Assembly (NCBI GenBank): GCA_002238505.1
Contig: MPMM01000001.1
Coordinates: forward strand, 909,811-973,810
Direction of reading: 5' to 3'
DNA from: SAR202 cluster bacterium bin22
GTDB taxonomy: Bacteria > Chloroflexota > Dehalococcoidia > Lucifugimonadales > UBA3495
DNA: 64,000 nt
The position numbers and the translations under genes were made by a program. Positions within the stretch are counted from its first letter, which is position 1, and each line of letters begins with the position of its first letter. Below are positions 54,876-64,000 of this stretch, piece by piece. The notes beneath the pieces were generated by a model, which saw only the letters and a program-made list of their open reading frames with translations, was not told the origin of the DNA and ran no database searches.

Positions 54876-55696
54876 TGTCCGGTTCCTCCCACGGGTGGTT
54901 GTTCCATACCTGCCAGTTCCGCCACCAGGCTACTGGCCCGTTCAACCAGTTGGTCACGGGGCGATTCTAGCATTGTCCGAATCAGGGCGCTACCCACTGC
55001 AGCCGCGTCTGCTTCCTGGCAGACCGTTTCCACGTGTTCACGTCGGGAGATGCCAAAGCCAATGGCCAGGGGCAGGTCAGTGTGCCGCCTTACCCTTTTC
55101 AGCAGATCAAAACCCGACTGGGAAACCTGGTCGCGGGCACCCGTAATTCCGGTCAGGCTCACGCAGTAAATGAAGCCTGAACTGACGCCAACGGCCGTCT
55201 TGATACTCTCGTCAGTACTGGTTGGAGCCAGCAGTGGCACTATGTGAACGTTGCGGGGATTGCACTGCTCGTAAAGGGGCCCCGACTCTTCTGCCGGCAG
55301 GTCCACCGGAATTATCCCGTCAATTCCGCAGTCCGCCACCCGTTTGGCGAACCGTTCCAGCCCATAGGTATAGACGGGATTATAGTAGGTCATGAGAATA
55401 AGGGGAGTGTCGGGTACCTTGTCCCTTACCTGCGCTGCCATATCCAGGCAGTCGTCCGGGGTTATCCCTTTCTCCAATGCAAGAAAGCTGGACTCCTGGA
55501 TTACCGGGCCGTCAGCAAGGGGGTCGCTGAAGGGGATGGAAAATTCTATGCCGTCTGCCCCGGCTTCGGCCAGAGCCGGCACTAGTTCCAGGGTAGCCTC
55601 CAGGTCAGGAAAACCTGTGGTCAGATAAACCAGCAGACCAGGCCGGCCCTCTCGCTTGATGGCCTCGAATTTCTCTCTGATTCGGTCCTTTTTCAT
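54872..55696 (-). CDS. trpA: Tryptophan synthase alpha subunit
   Basis: GADGIEFSIPFSDPLADGPVIQES, ILMTYYNPVYTYG, DGIIPVDLPAEE, GFIYCVSLTGITGAR. Confidence 0.96.
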   Translation of the reverse strand: MKKDRIREKFEAIKREGRPGLLVYLTTGFPDLEATLELVPALAEAGADGIEFSIPFSDPLADGPVIQESSFLALEKGITPDDCLDMAAQVRDKVPDTPLILMTYYNPVYTYGLERFAKRVADCGIDGIIPVDLPAEESGPLYEQCNPRNVHIVPLLAPTSTDESIKTAVGVSSGFIYCVSLTGITGARDQVSQSGFDLLKRVRRHTDLPLAIGFGISRREHVETVCQEADAAAVGSALIRTMLESPRDQLVERASSLVAELAGMEQPPVGGTGQ

Positions 55697-55808
55697 TCCC
55701 CTGCTATCCGTGTAAGAGTCAGCTATGCAAGTCCCTTTGCCGGGGGTTCGTCCGCCGCCATCTCCAGGGCATTGCCGTTGGAACTCTAGCCCAACTGTAT
55801 TCCCTTGT

Positions 55809-56618
55809 CTAGCCCTGTAACGTTATGGCTACCAGGGCTATCGCGTTCTGACCGGCATGGGCCAGCACAGGGGGCCAGATGGAACCGGTTACGTGGTATA
55901 GGACAGCCAGCAGCACTCCGGCCACGAATATGGGCAGCAGGACGCCCGGGTGCAGGTGGAACACCGAGAAAATCAGGGCGCTTCCTACAATCGAGCCTAC
56001 GACACCATACCGGGGAATCAGGCCTGCCATTACGAACCCGCGAAAGAAGGTCTCCTCGGTCAGGGGAGTCCACACCGCCAACGCTTCAAAGGTCCAGATG
56101 GCCGCATAACCACTGAAAATGACCTCTTTCGGCACTTCTGGAGGTACCAGCAGCCCTATTCCCAACCCTTTGATAAGCCAGGCGTAAAGCGCCGTGAAGG
56201 CCAGGCTGAGGCCCAGGGCCATCCCGGCCATGAGCAGAGCAGTGACCCACGAAACTTTGGGCTGGCGGAAACCTAAGTCGCGCAGGGAGAGAGGTCCGCG
56301 GAACTGTCCGAGCAGCCAGACTGTAATCAGAATTACAATCCCTATGGCGTGGCTCCCCAGCCATGCTCCCCACTCCAGGCCTCCCCCCACTCGCTCCAGA
56401 GCCACCGTTGCGCCGCTGATTAACAGGAATGCAACGCCCACCAGTCCGATTCCCAGAGCCACCTGTCCGCCCCGCCATGAAACCGCTATGTCGCTCCCGA
56501 GTAAGGACGTTCCAGGTTCCACTTGCTGCTGGAGGGATTGAAGGTCCCTTCCGCACACTTCGCAAAATTTTTCAACCTGTTTCAGTTGCAAGCCACAACC
56601 GGGGCAGAACAAAGCCAT
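55809..56618 (-). CDS. CPBP (CAAX) family intramembrane metalloprotease with N-terminal zinc ribbon
   Basis: MALFCPGCGLQLKQVEKFCEVCGRDL; PLTEETFFRGFVMAGLIPRYG and FSVFHLHPGVLLPIF motifs. Start trimmed to 56618. Confidence 0.88.
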   Translation of the reverse strand: MALFCPGCGLQLKQVEKFCEVCGRDLQSLQQQVEPGTSLLGSDIAVSWRGGQVALGIGLVGVAFLLISGATVALERVGGGLEWGAWLGSHAIGIVILITVWLLGQFRGPLSLRDLGFRQPKVSWVTALLMAGMALGLSLAFTALYAWLIKGLGIGLLVPPEVPKEVIFSGYAAIWTFEALAVWTPLTEETFFRGFVMAGLIPRYGVVGSIVGSALIFSVFHLHPGVLLPIFVAGVLLAVLYHVTGSIWPPVLAHAGQNAIALVAITLQG

Positions 56619-56943
56619 TCCTCCGGGGCAATATTTGCGCGGCGGACCCAGCCGCGCTAACTGTGAAATCAACCCTCACAGTCTCGTGAGTGGAAGTGTG
56701 GGAAAGACATAGGAAGCCCGACCCACACTATCATAAAGGGACAACAGGAAAAAGACTGGAGAGCATACAGAGAATGAGAAGGATAACCTGCCAGGCCCCT
56801 GTCTTGGATCTCCCGCAACGGAAGCCCCAGCCGTGTATTTGCAAGACTCCCTCCTAAACCTGATAATAGCAGCCACACAACCTCGACCGTGACGGCGAGA
56901 AGCATCCTCCCACAAACCGCCAATAATGCTGGAGGTACCGGCA

Positions 56944-57147
56944 ATGCCCTCAGAGAACTCCCTTGACCGGCCGGCTTTCGACTATCTGGCCCGCGCCGCC
57001 GGCCTCGATACAGACAACCCACACATGAATGAACTCTTTCCTTATGTACAAAATGCTATGGCCGCCAATGAAGGCCTGAAGAAAATTGATACAACGGGCT
57101 TTGAGCCCGATTCGGCCTTCGACCCAGCCCACTTTTACCAGGACTAG
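56944..57147 (+). CDS. Small GatC/AtzG-like protein paired with amidase
   Basis: 67-aa ORF after GGAGG, 11 nt before the amidase ATG; LDRPAFDYLARAAGLDTDN...FDPAHFYQD. Confidence 0.65.
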   Translation: MPSENSLDRPAFDYLARAAGLDTDNPHMNELFPYVQNAMAANEGLKKIDTTGFEPDSAFDPAHFYQD

Positions 57148-57158
57148 GAAGGTAGAAC

Positions 57159-58571
57159 ATGGACGCACTGGAACTGTGCTACATGAGCGCCGGGGACCTG
57201 TCCACGCTTATTCGCAACAAACAGGTATCACCCGTCGAAGTTATTGACGCCCACCTCTCCCGCATCGAGGCTACCGAACCCACGCTCAATTCCTTCATAA
57301 CTCTGCTTCCCGACCACGCACGGGATGCCGCCCGGCGCGCCGAATCCCAGATTCAGGCCGGCAACTATCGGGGGCCGTTGCACGGTATTCCGGTCGGCCT
57401 CAAGGATCTGTTTAACACCGCCGGCGTCCGCACAACTTCCGGTTCCCGTATCCTGGACAATTTCGTTCCCAGCGAGGACTGCACCGTTGCCACCAAGTTC
57501 CAGCAGGCCGGCGCCATACTGCTGGGCAAGCTCAACATGCACCAGTTTGCTTACGGGCCAACGGGGGAAAACTTCGACTACGGCCACATGCACAATCCCT
57601 GGAATCCGGAAATGGTAACCGGCGGTTCCAGCGGGGGTTCCGGATCAGCGGCGGCGGCGGGTCAGTGCACGATCACCATGGGCAGCGATACCGGGGGTTC
57701 GGTCCGCATCCCCTCCGCCCTTTGCGGGATAGTGGGTCTGAAACCCACATACGGACTGGTCAGCCGTGCCGGGCTCACGCCTCTTTCCTGGTGCCTGGAC
57801 CACCCCGGGCCCATGGTCCGCACGGTGGTGGATGCCGCGCTGGCCATGAACGTCATCGCCGGCTTTGACCCCAACGACCGGGCGACTACCATGCGCCAGT
57901 TGCCAGACTATACGGCAAGCCTGGACGGGTCCGTCGAGGGTCTTCGCATCGGAGTAGTCAAGGAGTATTTTGAGGCGCCTCTGGATGCAGAAGTTGAAAC
58001 TGCGGTAAGGGCGGCCCTGGCCAAGTTGTCGGAGATGGGGGCCATAATAACCGAGGTCTCCTTCCCCATGTTTTTTGATTCTCAGGCCATTTCAGGCACC
58101 ATTCTGATGTCTGAAGCCGCCGCCTACCACCGGGACCTCCTGGCCACGGACGGGGACAAGTTCACGCCGTCAGTGCGGCTTCGGCTGGAAGCGGGCCTAT
58201 TTGTTACTGCCGCCGACTACCTGAAAGCCCAGCAGGCCAGGGCCCGGTTCAATTACGAAATGTCCCGGTTGTATCAGGAGGTTGACCTGCTGGCTGGTCC
58301 ATCGGAACCAATCACGGCGCCCCCAATCCTGGCATCTGAAGTGACCATTGGCGATAGTTCCGTGGGCACGACAGGCGCTTTGACCCAGTACACCCGGCCT
58401 TACAACATTTCGGGAACACCAGCGATATCCGTTCCTTGCGGCTTCTCGGCAACAGGAATGCCCATTGGGCTGCAGTTGGCCGGCCGGCCCTTCGACGAGG
58501 CAACGGTGTTGAGGGCCGCCCACGCCTACGAGCAAAACACCGAGTGGCACTTGAAGCGCCCCCCGATCTAG
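57159..58571 (+). CDS. Amidase (amidase signature family, GatA-like)
   Basis: GIPVGLKDLFNTAGVRTTSGS, GSSGGSGSAAAAGQCTITMGSDTGGSVRIPSALCGIVGLKPTYG (Ser-cisSer-Lys triad). Confidence 0.96.
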   Translation: MDALELCYMSAGDLSTLIRNKQVSPVEVIDAHLSRIEATEPTLNSFITLLPDHARDAARRAESQIQAGNYRGPLHGIPVGLKDLFNTAGVRTTSGSRILDNFVPSEDCTVATKFQQAGAILLGKLNMHQFAYGPTGENFDYGHMHNPWNPEMVTGGSSGGSGSAAAAGQCTITMGSDTGGSVRIPSALCGIVGLKPTYGLVSRAGLTPLSWCLDHPGPMVRTVVDAALAMNVIAGFDPNDRATTMRQLPDYTASLDGSVEGLRIGVVKEYFEAPLDAEVETAVRAALAKLSEMGAIITEVSFPMFFDSQAISGTILMSEAAAYHRDLLATDGDKFTPSVRLRLEAGLFVTAADYLKAQQARARFNYEMSRLYQEVDLLAGPSEPITAPPILASEVTIGDSSVGTTGALTQYTRPYNISGTPAISVPCGFSATGMPIGLQLAGRPFDEATVLRAAHAYEQNTEWHLKRPPI

Positions 58572-58629
58572 AACCTGCTCGGAACCAGACCACCATCCGG
58601 TCAGACATAAACTCACCGAGGCCAGTAAG

Positions 58630-59403
58630 TTGTCGGAAATCACTGCCGTAACCTTCGATCTCTGGCAAACGCTTCTCCTGGACAACCCCGAAAGGGGCCG
58701 CATCAGGTCCCAGGCCAGGCTTGAGGGCGCGCGGAACACGTTGGCCAGGGTGGGACAGCAGTTCACCATTGAAGACATTGAAGAGGCCTACCGGGCCGGT
58801 GTGCGAAGGTGCCAGGAGATTCGCGAAGGTCATCGAGACGTGACTTTCCTGCAGCAGGTCCAGATTTTCGTCAATCACATCAGCCCCAGGCTGGTGGAAC
58901 AGATACCCACCCAGACCTTCCACGAAATAGCCCAAAGCTACTCCGACTCCTTCTTCGAACACCCCCCCGGGCCACATCCTGAGGGAGTCCGGGTACTGCA
59001 GAACGTCCAGGATATGGGGCTGCGCATGGGGATGATCTCCAATACCGGAATGACCCCCGGTGTTTCTTTCCGGCGCTTTTTGGAGGAACACGGCATGCTG
59101 GGCTTTTTTGACGTCCTGACCTTTTCCGACGAGGTGGGGTATTCCAAGCCGTCCTGCGAAATTTTCAACCTCACCCTGTCCGAACTGGGTTCCACTCCCG
59201 ACCAGGCCGTCCACGTTGGCGACCATTTCATGAACGACGTGGTCGCCGCCAGGGGGTGTGGACTAAAGGCGATCTGGATAGACTCCTTCTCGGAAATGCC
59301 CGACCCGGTTGACCCTGATTCTGAACCGGACGTGAGGGTTTCTTCACTGGGAGAAGTCCCGGACGCCATCAAGCGTATAATTGACGACAGCAGGGCCAAC
59401 TGA
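58630..59403 (+). CDS. HAD family hydrolase
   Basis: AVTFDLWQTLLLD, ISNTG, KPSCEIFNLTLSELG, HVGDHFMNDVVAARGCGLKAIWID; TTG start. Confidence 0.9.
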   Translation: MSEITAVTFDLWQTLLLDNPERGRIRSQARLEGARNTLARVGQQFTIEDIEEAYRAGVRRCQEIREGHRDVTFLQQVQIFVNHISPRLVEQIPTQTFHEIAQSYSDSFFEHPPGPHPEGVRVLQNVQDMGLRMGMISNTGMTPGVSFRRFLEEHGMLGFFDVLTFSDEVGYSKPSCEIFNLTLSELGSTPDQAVHVGDHFMNDVVAARGCGLKAIWIDSFSEMPDPVDPDSEPDVRVSSLGEVPDAIKRIIDDSRAN

Positions 59404-59537
59404 CCAGACTACTCCTCGCATGCACTCCTGACCGAGCCTGCCAGCCTCTGCTCGATACCTTTCCGGAATTGGGCCCTGATTAGTATGGCCACGCCTCCCT
59501 CAACCATAGAGTCAGCTTTAGTGCGTATCTGTTTACC

Positions 59538-59566
59538 TTGACATCCCATAACCCTTACCCTAACCT
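59538..59566 (+). promoter_or_regulatory. Possible promoter of the GT20 gene
   Basis: Perfect -35 TTGACA, 17-nt spacer, weak -10 TAACCT. Confidence 0.35.
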
Positions 59567-59709
59567 GAATTAAGGTGGCCGTCTTCTGCTCTCGGCGTTG
59601 TCCGTGACACCCATGGCTGGCATCGTGGTTGCCTTTAGAAGGAGAAAACGGATGGCGATTGAGGGGTGGAATAAAGGAATCACACAAGGCAAAAGCGGCG
59701 GGGCTCCCG

Positions 59710-61233
59710 ATGGCTGACCTGGACCTCCTTTGTCAGACCCTCTTGAGGGAGCGTTCGCTGATCCTCGCCAGCAACCGGGGCCCGGTAGAGCATTATGTAG
59801 CCCCGGACGGCCGCGCCGAAGCTCGCCGGGGCAGCGGGGGAATCGTAACCGCCCTCAACTCGCTGGCGCAGACCGCCCCCTTAACCTGGGTTGCCAGCGC
59901 CATGGGTGAGGGTGACCGCCTGGTCGCCAATTCGGCCCGCGATTCCGCTTACAAGTCCCCCTTGCCGGGCCACAAGATCGATTTGCGCTACGTGGTCACT
60001 CCACGACGGGTTTACCACAAGTACTACAACATCCTTTGCAACCCATTGCTGTGGTTCCTGCAGCACTATATGTGGAATCCGCCCTATAACCCAAATGTGG
60101 ACGCCAGTGTTCACGACGCCTGGCAGAATGGCTACATCCCCGTCAATCAGGGCTTTGCCAGGGAAATCATCAGCCAGACCCGCGACAACGAACTACCCCC
60201 CGTTGTCATCAGCCACGACTACCATTTGTATCTGGTACCTGAAATGGTGCGTCAGGAAGTCCCCGACGCCATAATTCAGCATTACGTGCACATACCCTGG
60301 CCTGCCGCCCGCTACTGGCAGATGATTCCTTCCTACATCACCCGCCGAATCTGCTCCTCTCTTGCCAGCGCCGACATCGTGGGATTTCAGACATCCCAGG
60401 ACCGGGACAGTTTCCTGGACACGGTGGAGACATTTGTCCCCGACTCCCGCGTGGACCGTGGCCGGCACGTCATCCATCGCGAGGGCGGCAACAGCGAAGC
60501 ACGGGTTTACCCCCTTTCCATCAATGTGTCCGAAGTTCAAAGAATCGCCAGTTCGCCCCGGGCCCTGGAGCATGAGGAGAACCTGCTCTCCCTGCGCGGC
60601 GGCGCCTCCACCATAGTGAGAATTGACCGCGCGGAACCCAACAAGAACGTCGTCCGCGGCTTTCGGGCGTACGAATTGTTACTGAACCGCTACCCTGACC
60701 TGCACGGCAAGGTCAGCTTCCTTGCCTTCCTGGTTCCCTCCCGTACCCATATCCGCCAATACCAGCGCTACATGGAAGAAATTGGCCAGCTGGTGAACCA
60801 GATCAATAGCAAGTTCGGTTCCGATGAATGGCAGCCCATTACCACTTACATGGAGAACAACTATACTCAGGCCATCGCCGGCATGAAGCTCTACGATGTA
60901 TTGCTGGTCAATACCCTCATTGAGGGAATGAACCTGGTGGCCAAGGAAGGGCCCGTGGTAAATACCAGGGACGGAGTGCTGGTACTCTCTGAAACCAGCG
61001 GCGCCTACGATCAGTTGGCAGAAGGGGCTGTTGCGGTTTCACCCACCGACGTGGAGGGTACTATGGAAGCCCTTTATGCGGCCATTACTATGTCCGCCGA
61101 CGAACGCAAGCGGCGGGCCACTGTCCTGGCAGACGCGGTAAACCGCCAGGACATAAATCACTGGATTTGCCGTCAACTGGAAGACGTTTGCAGCCTGTTC
61201 CAGGGTTCAACCGAGGAGAGCACCGTTGATTGA
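59710..61233 (+). CDS. GT20 family glycosyltransferase (trehalose-6-phosphate synthase-like)
   Basis: LILASNRGPVEHY, GSGGIVTALNSL, SHDYHLYLVPEMVR, VHIPWPAARYW, VNTLIEGMNLVAKEGPVVN. Confidence 0.88.
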   Translation: MADLDLLCQTLLRERSLILASNRGPVEHYVAPDGRAEARRGSGGIVTALNSLAQTAPLTWVASAMGEGDRLVANSARDSAYKSPLPGHKIDLRYVVTPRRVYHKYYNILCNPLLWFLQHYMWNPPYNPNVDASVHDAWQNGYIPVNQGFAREIISQTRDNELPPVVISHDYHLYLVPEMVRQEVPDAIIQHYVHIPWPAARYWQMIPSYITRRICSSLASADIVGFQTSQDRDSFLDTVETFVPDSRVDRGRHVIHREGGNSEARVYPLSINVSEVQRIASSPRALEHEENLLSLRGGASTIVRIDRAEPNKNVVRGFRAYELLLNRYPDLHGKVSFLAFLVPSRTHIRQYQRYMEEIGQLVNQINSKFGSDEWQPITTYMENNYTQAIAGMKLYDVLLVNTLIEGMNLVAKEGPVVNTRDGVLVLSETSGAYDQLAEGAVAVSPTDVEGTMEALYAAITMSADERKRRATVLADAVNRQDINHWICRQLEDVCSLFQGSTEESTVD

Positions 61234-61804
61234 CGACCCATTCTATGGCCAGATGCCGGACGGCGAGCGCCCGGATATCATGCTGTACATATTTCCCCAT
61301 CTGCGGGAGTTCCTGGCCGTTGACCTGAGGGATGACACGTCGGAAGTCATCCTGATGAACTCCGACGATGTCTTCGATGCGGATTTCTTTGGCGGGCTGG
61401 AGGCCGAGTTTTCCAGAACCCTTCGGGAAGGAAACATTTACCCCTTCGCCCATGTCATTAACCTTCCCCTGCGGCTCGAGGAAATAGTCCGGACCGTTGC
61501 CATGGCCTCCATCCTGGAGAAGCTGGGAGTGGACTCTTTCGACGATGAGGACATGCCGGCAGTGGTGGTCTTCATCATCAGCGGCGGCGCGCTGGCCATG
61601 CACTCAGACAAGCTAATCGAGAACCTCAGGGAACTGCTGAATTCCTACCCCGGCGGCGCCGACATCACCCAGTGGGAGGGCGTCATTTCGCGCCTCGTCA
61701 AAGAGGAAAACCAGGTGCTGCAGGAACTCAGCTACCAGGAACTGACCGAAGCCCTCCGGGACGATTCCCCCGACTACTTCACGTTGTGGGAAAACCGGAA
61801 CTAG
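61226..61804 (+). CDS. Conserved hypothetical protein, translationally coupled to GT20 gene
   Basis: 8-nt overlap with GT20 stop, TTG start; 192 aa, no family recognised. Confidence 0.75.
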   Translation: MIDDPFYGQMPDGERPDIMLYIFPHLREFLAVDLRDDTSEVILMNSDDVFDADFFGGLEAEFSRTLREGNIYPFAHVINLPLRLEEIVRTVAMASILEKLGVDSFDDEDMPAVVVFIISGGALAMHSDKLIENLRELLNSYPGGADITQWEGVISRLVKEENQVLQELSYQELTEALRDDSPDYFTLWENRN

Positions 61805-61847
61805 CCCCTGTCGGTCACCTCGCCTCGGGGCTGAAGAGAATGATTTG

Positions 61848-62399
61848 ATGCTCATTGGCCTGATTTCCGACACCCATTCCGCTGGCAGCGGTCGCGATCT
61901 GCCGGACGCAGTTTTCCGTGCCCTTTCAGGCGTTGACCTGATCCTGCATTGCGGCGACCTGGAATGTTTGGGGGTTCTCGACTACCTGGAAACCCTGGCT
62001 CCCGTGCTGGCGGTTCGGGGATACGAAGACCCCACCGAACCCGGCGACCGTTTGGCCCAGACCACTCGGGTAGTCCAGGTGGATGAAGTAAACATCGGCA
62101 TGGTGCACGACATCCAGTGGCCCACACCCCGCATTTCCACCAGCCCCGACGGCACAGGCCTCGTGTTCCCAGAGGGCAACGGCAGCGACATTGTTCAACG
62201 CAAGTTCGGCCATTCCGTGGATGTCGTAGTATTCGGAGATACCCACGAAGAACTTATCTGCTGGTACGACGGCATCCTGTTCATCAACCCTGGCAGCCCC
62301 ACCTACCCGGGCAGAAAACACAAGCCCGGCACTCCGGGTACCATTGCCAGATTGCGCGTTGACAAGAGAGCTGTGGAGGTGGAGCTGGTCCAACTCTGA
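61848..62399 (+). CDS. YfcE/MJ0936-type metallophosphoesterase
   Basis: LIGLISDTHSAG, ILHCGDL, GDTHEELICWYDGILFINPGSPTYPG. Confidence 0.93.
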   Translation: MLIGLISDTHSAGSGRDLPDAVFRALSGVDLILHCGDLECLGVLDYLETLAPVLAVRGYEDPTEPGDRLAQTTRVVQVDEVNIGMVHDIQWPTPRISTSPDGTGLVFPEGNGSDIVQRKFGHSVDVVVFGDTHEELICWYDGILFINPGSPTYPGRKHKPGTPGTIARLRVDKRAVEVELVQL

Positions 62400-62445
62400 C
62401 GTTTTCCTGGGCTGGCTGTTATTCCGTTGGCCAACCGCAGCCAAA

Positions 62446-62478
62446 AAACAAGGACGTGGCATGGTTGCCACGTCCTAA
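62446..62478 (-). terminator. Intrinsic terminator of hppA
   Basis: Minus strand AGGACGTGGCA-ACCA-TGCCACGTCCTTGTTTTTTGG. Confidence 0.85.
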
Positions 62479-62515
62479 TCATTTCCGTAGTTTTTTGAGG
62501 TTGGGAAAGTTCGGT

Positions 62516-64000
<1,485 letters not shown>

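Noticed and set aside
59409-59687. 92-aa minus-strand ORF upstream of the GT20 gene
   Set aside because: Lies in an otherwise intergenic segment, but no family recognised, and it overlaps the likely GT20 promoter/leader; coding support insufficient.

Overview
64 kb of gene-dense (~90% coding), GC-rich bacterial chromosome. The style resembles an environmental Chloroflexota/Dehalococcoidia-type genome, but this is inference from gene content, not proven. I saw no rRNA, tRNA, CRISPR array, transposase or phage genes. Recognisable blocks: a partial amidohydrolase at the left edge; an SDR, GNAT, TPR, hotdog and TenA run; a 2-oxoacid:ferredoxin oxidoreductase operon with a FadR-type GntR regulator; a ThDP enzyme; a double-domain class III CoA-transferase; a cysteinyl-tRNA synthetase fused in frame to a GT2-like domain; MeaB; a stomatin/NfeD pair; a compact his operon (hisZ/HisRS-like, hisG, Zn-PLC-like, hisD, hisC, hisB); biotin ligase and GlyRS; a cobalamin/cobalt cluster (cbiE, cobN, unknown gene, cbtB, cbtA, fused chlI/D) preceded by a B12 riboswitch with promoter and terminator; a double-domain SagB-like nitroreductase, a MoaD/ThiS protein and an orphan molybdenum hydroxylase; aroF/aroH/trpA; an amidase with a GatC/AtzG-like partner; a divergent GT20 gene; and a K+-dependent-type membrane pyrophosphatase cut by the right edge. 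Most interesting: the CysS-GT2 fusion and the structured 533-nt spacer after it, the CoA-transferase whose N-terminal half lacks the catalytic Asp, an SDR with both catalytic residues substituted, the uncharacterised gene in the cobalt cluster, and a GntR promoter/operator that can be read directly.
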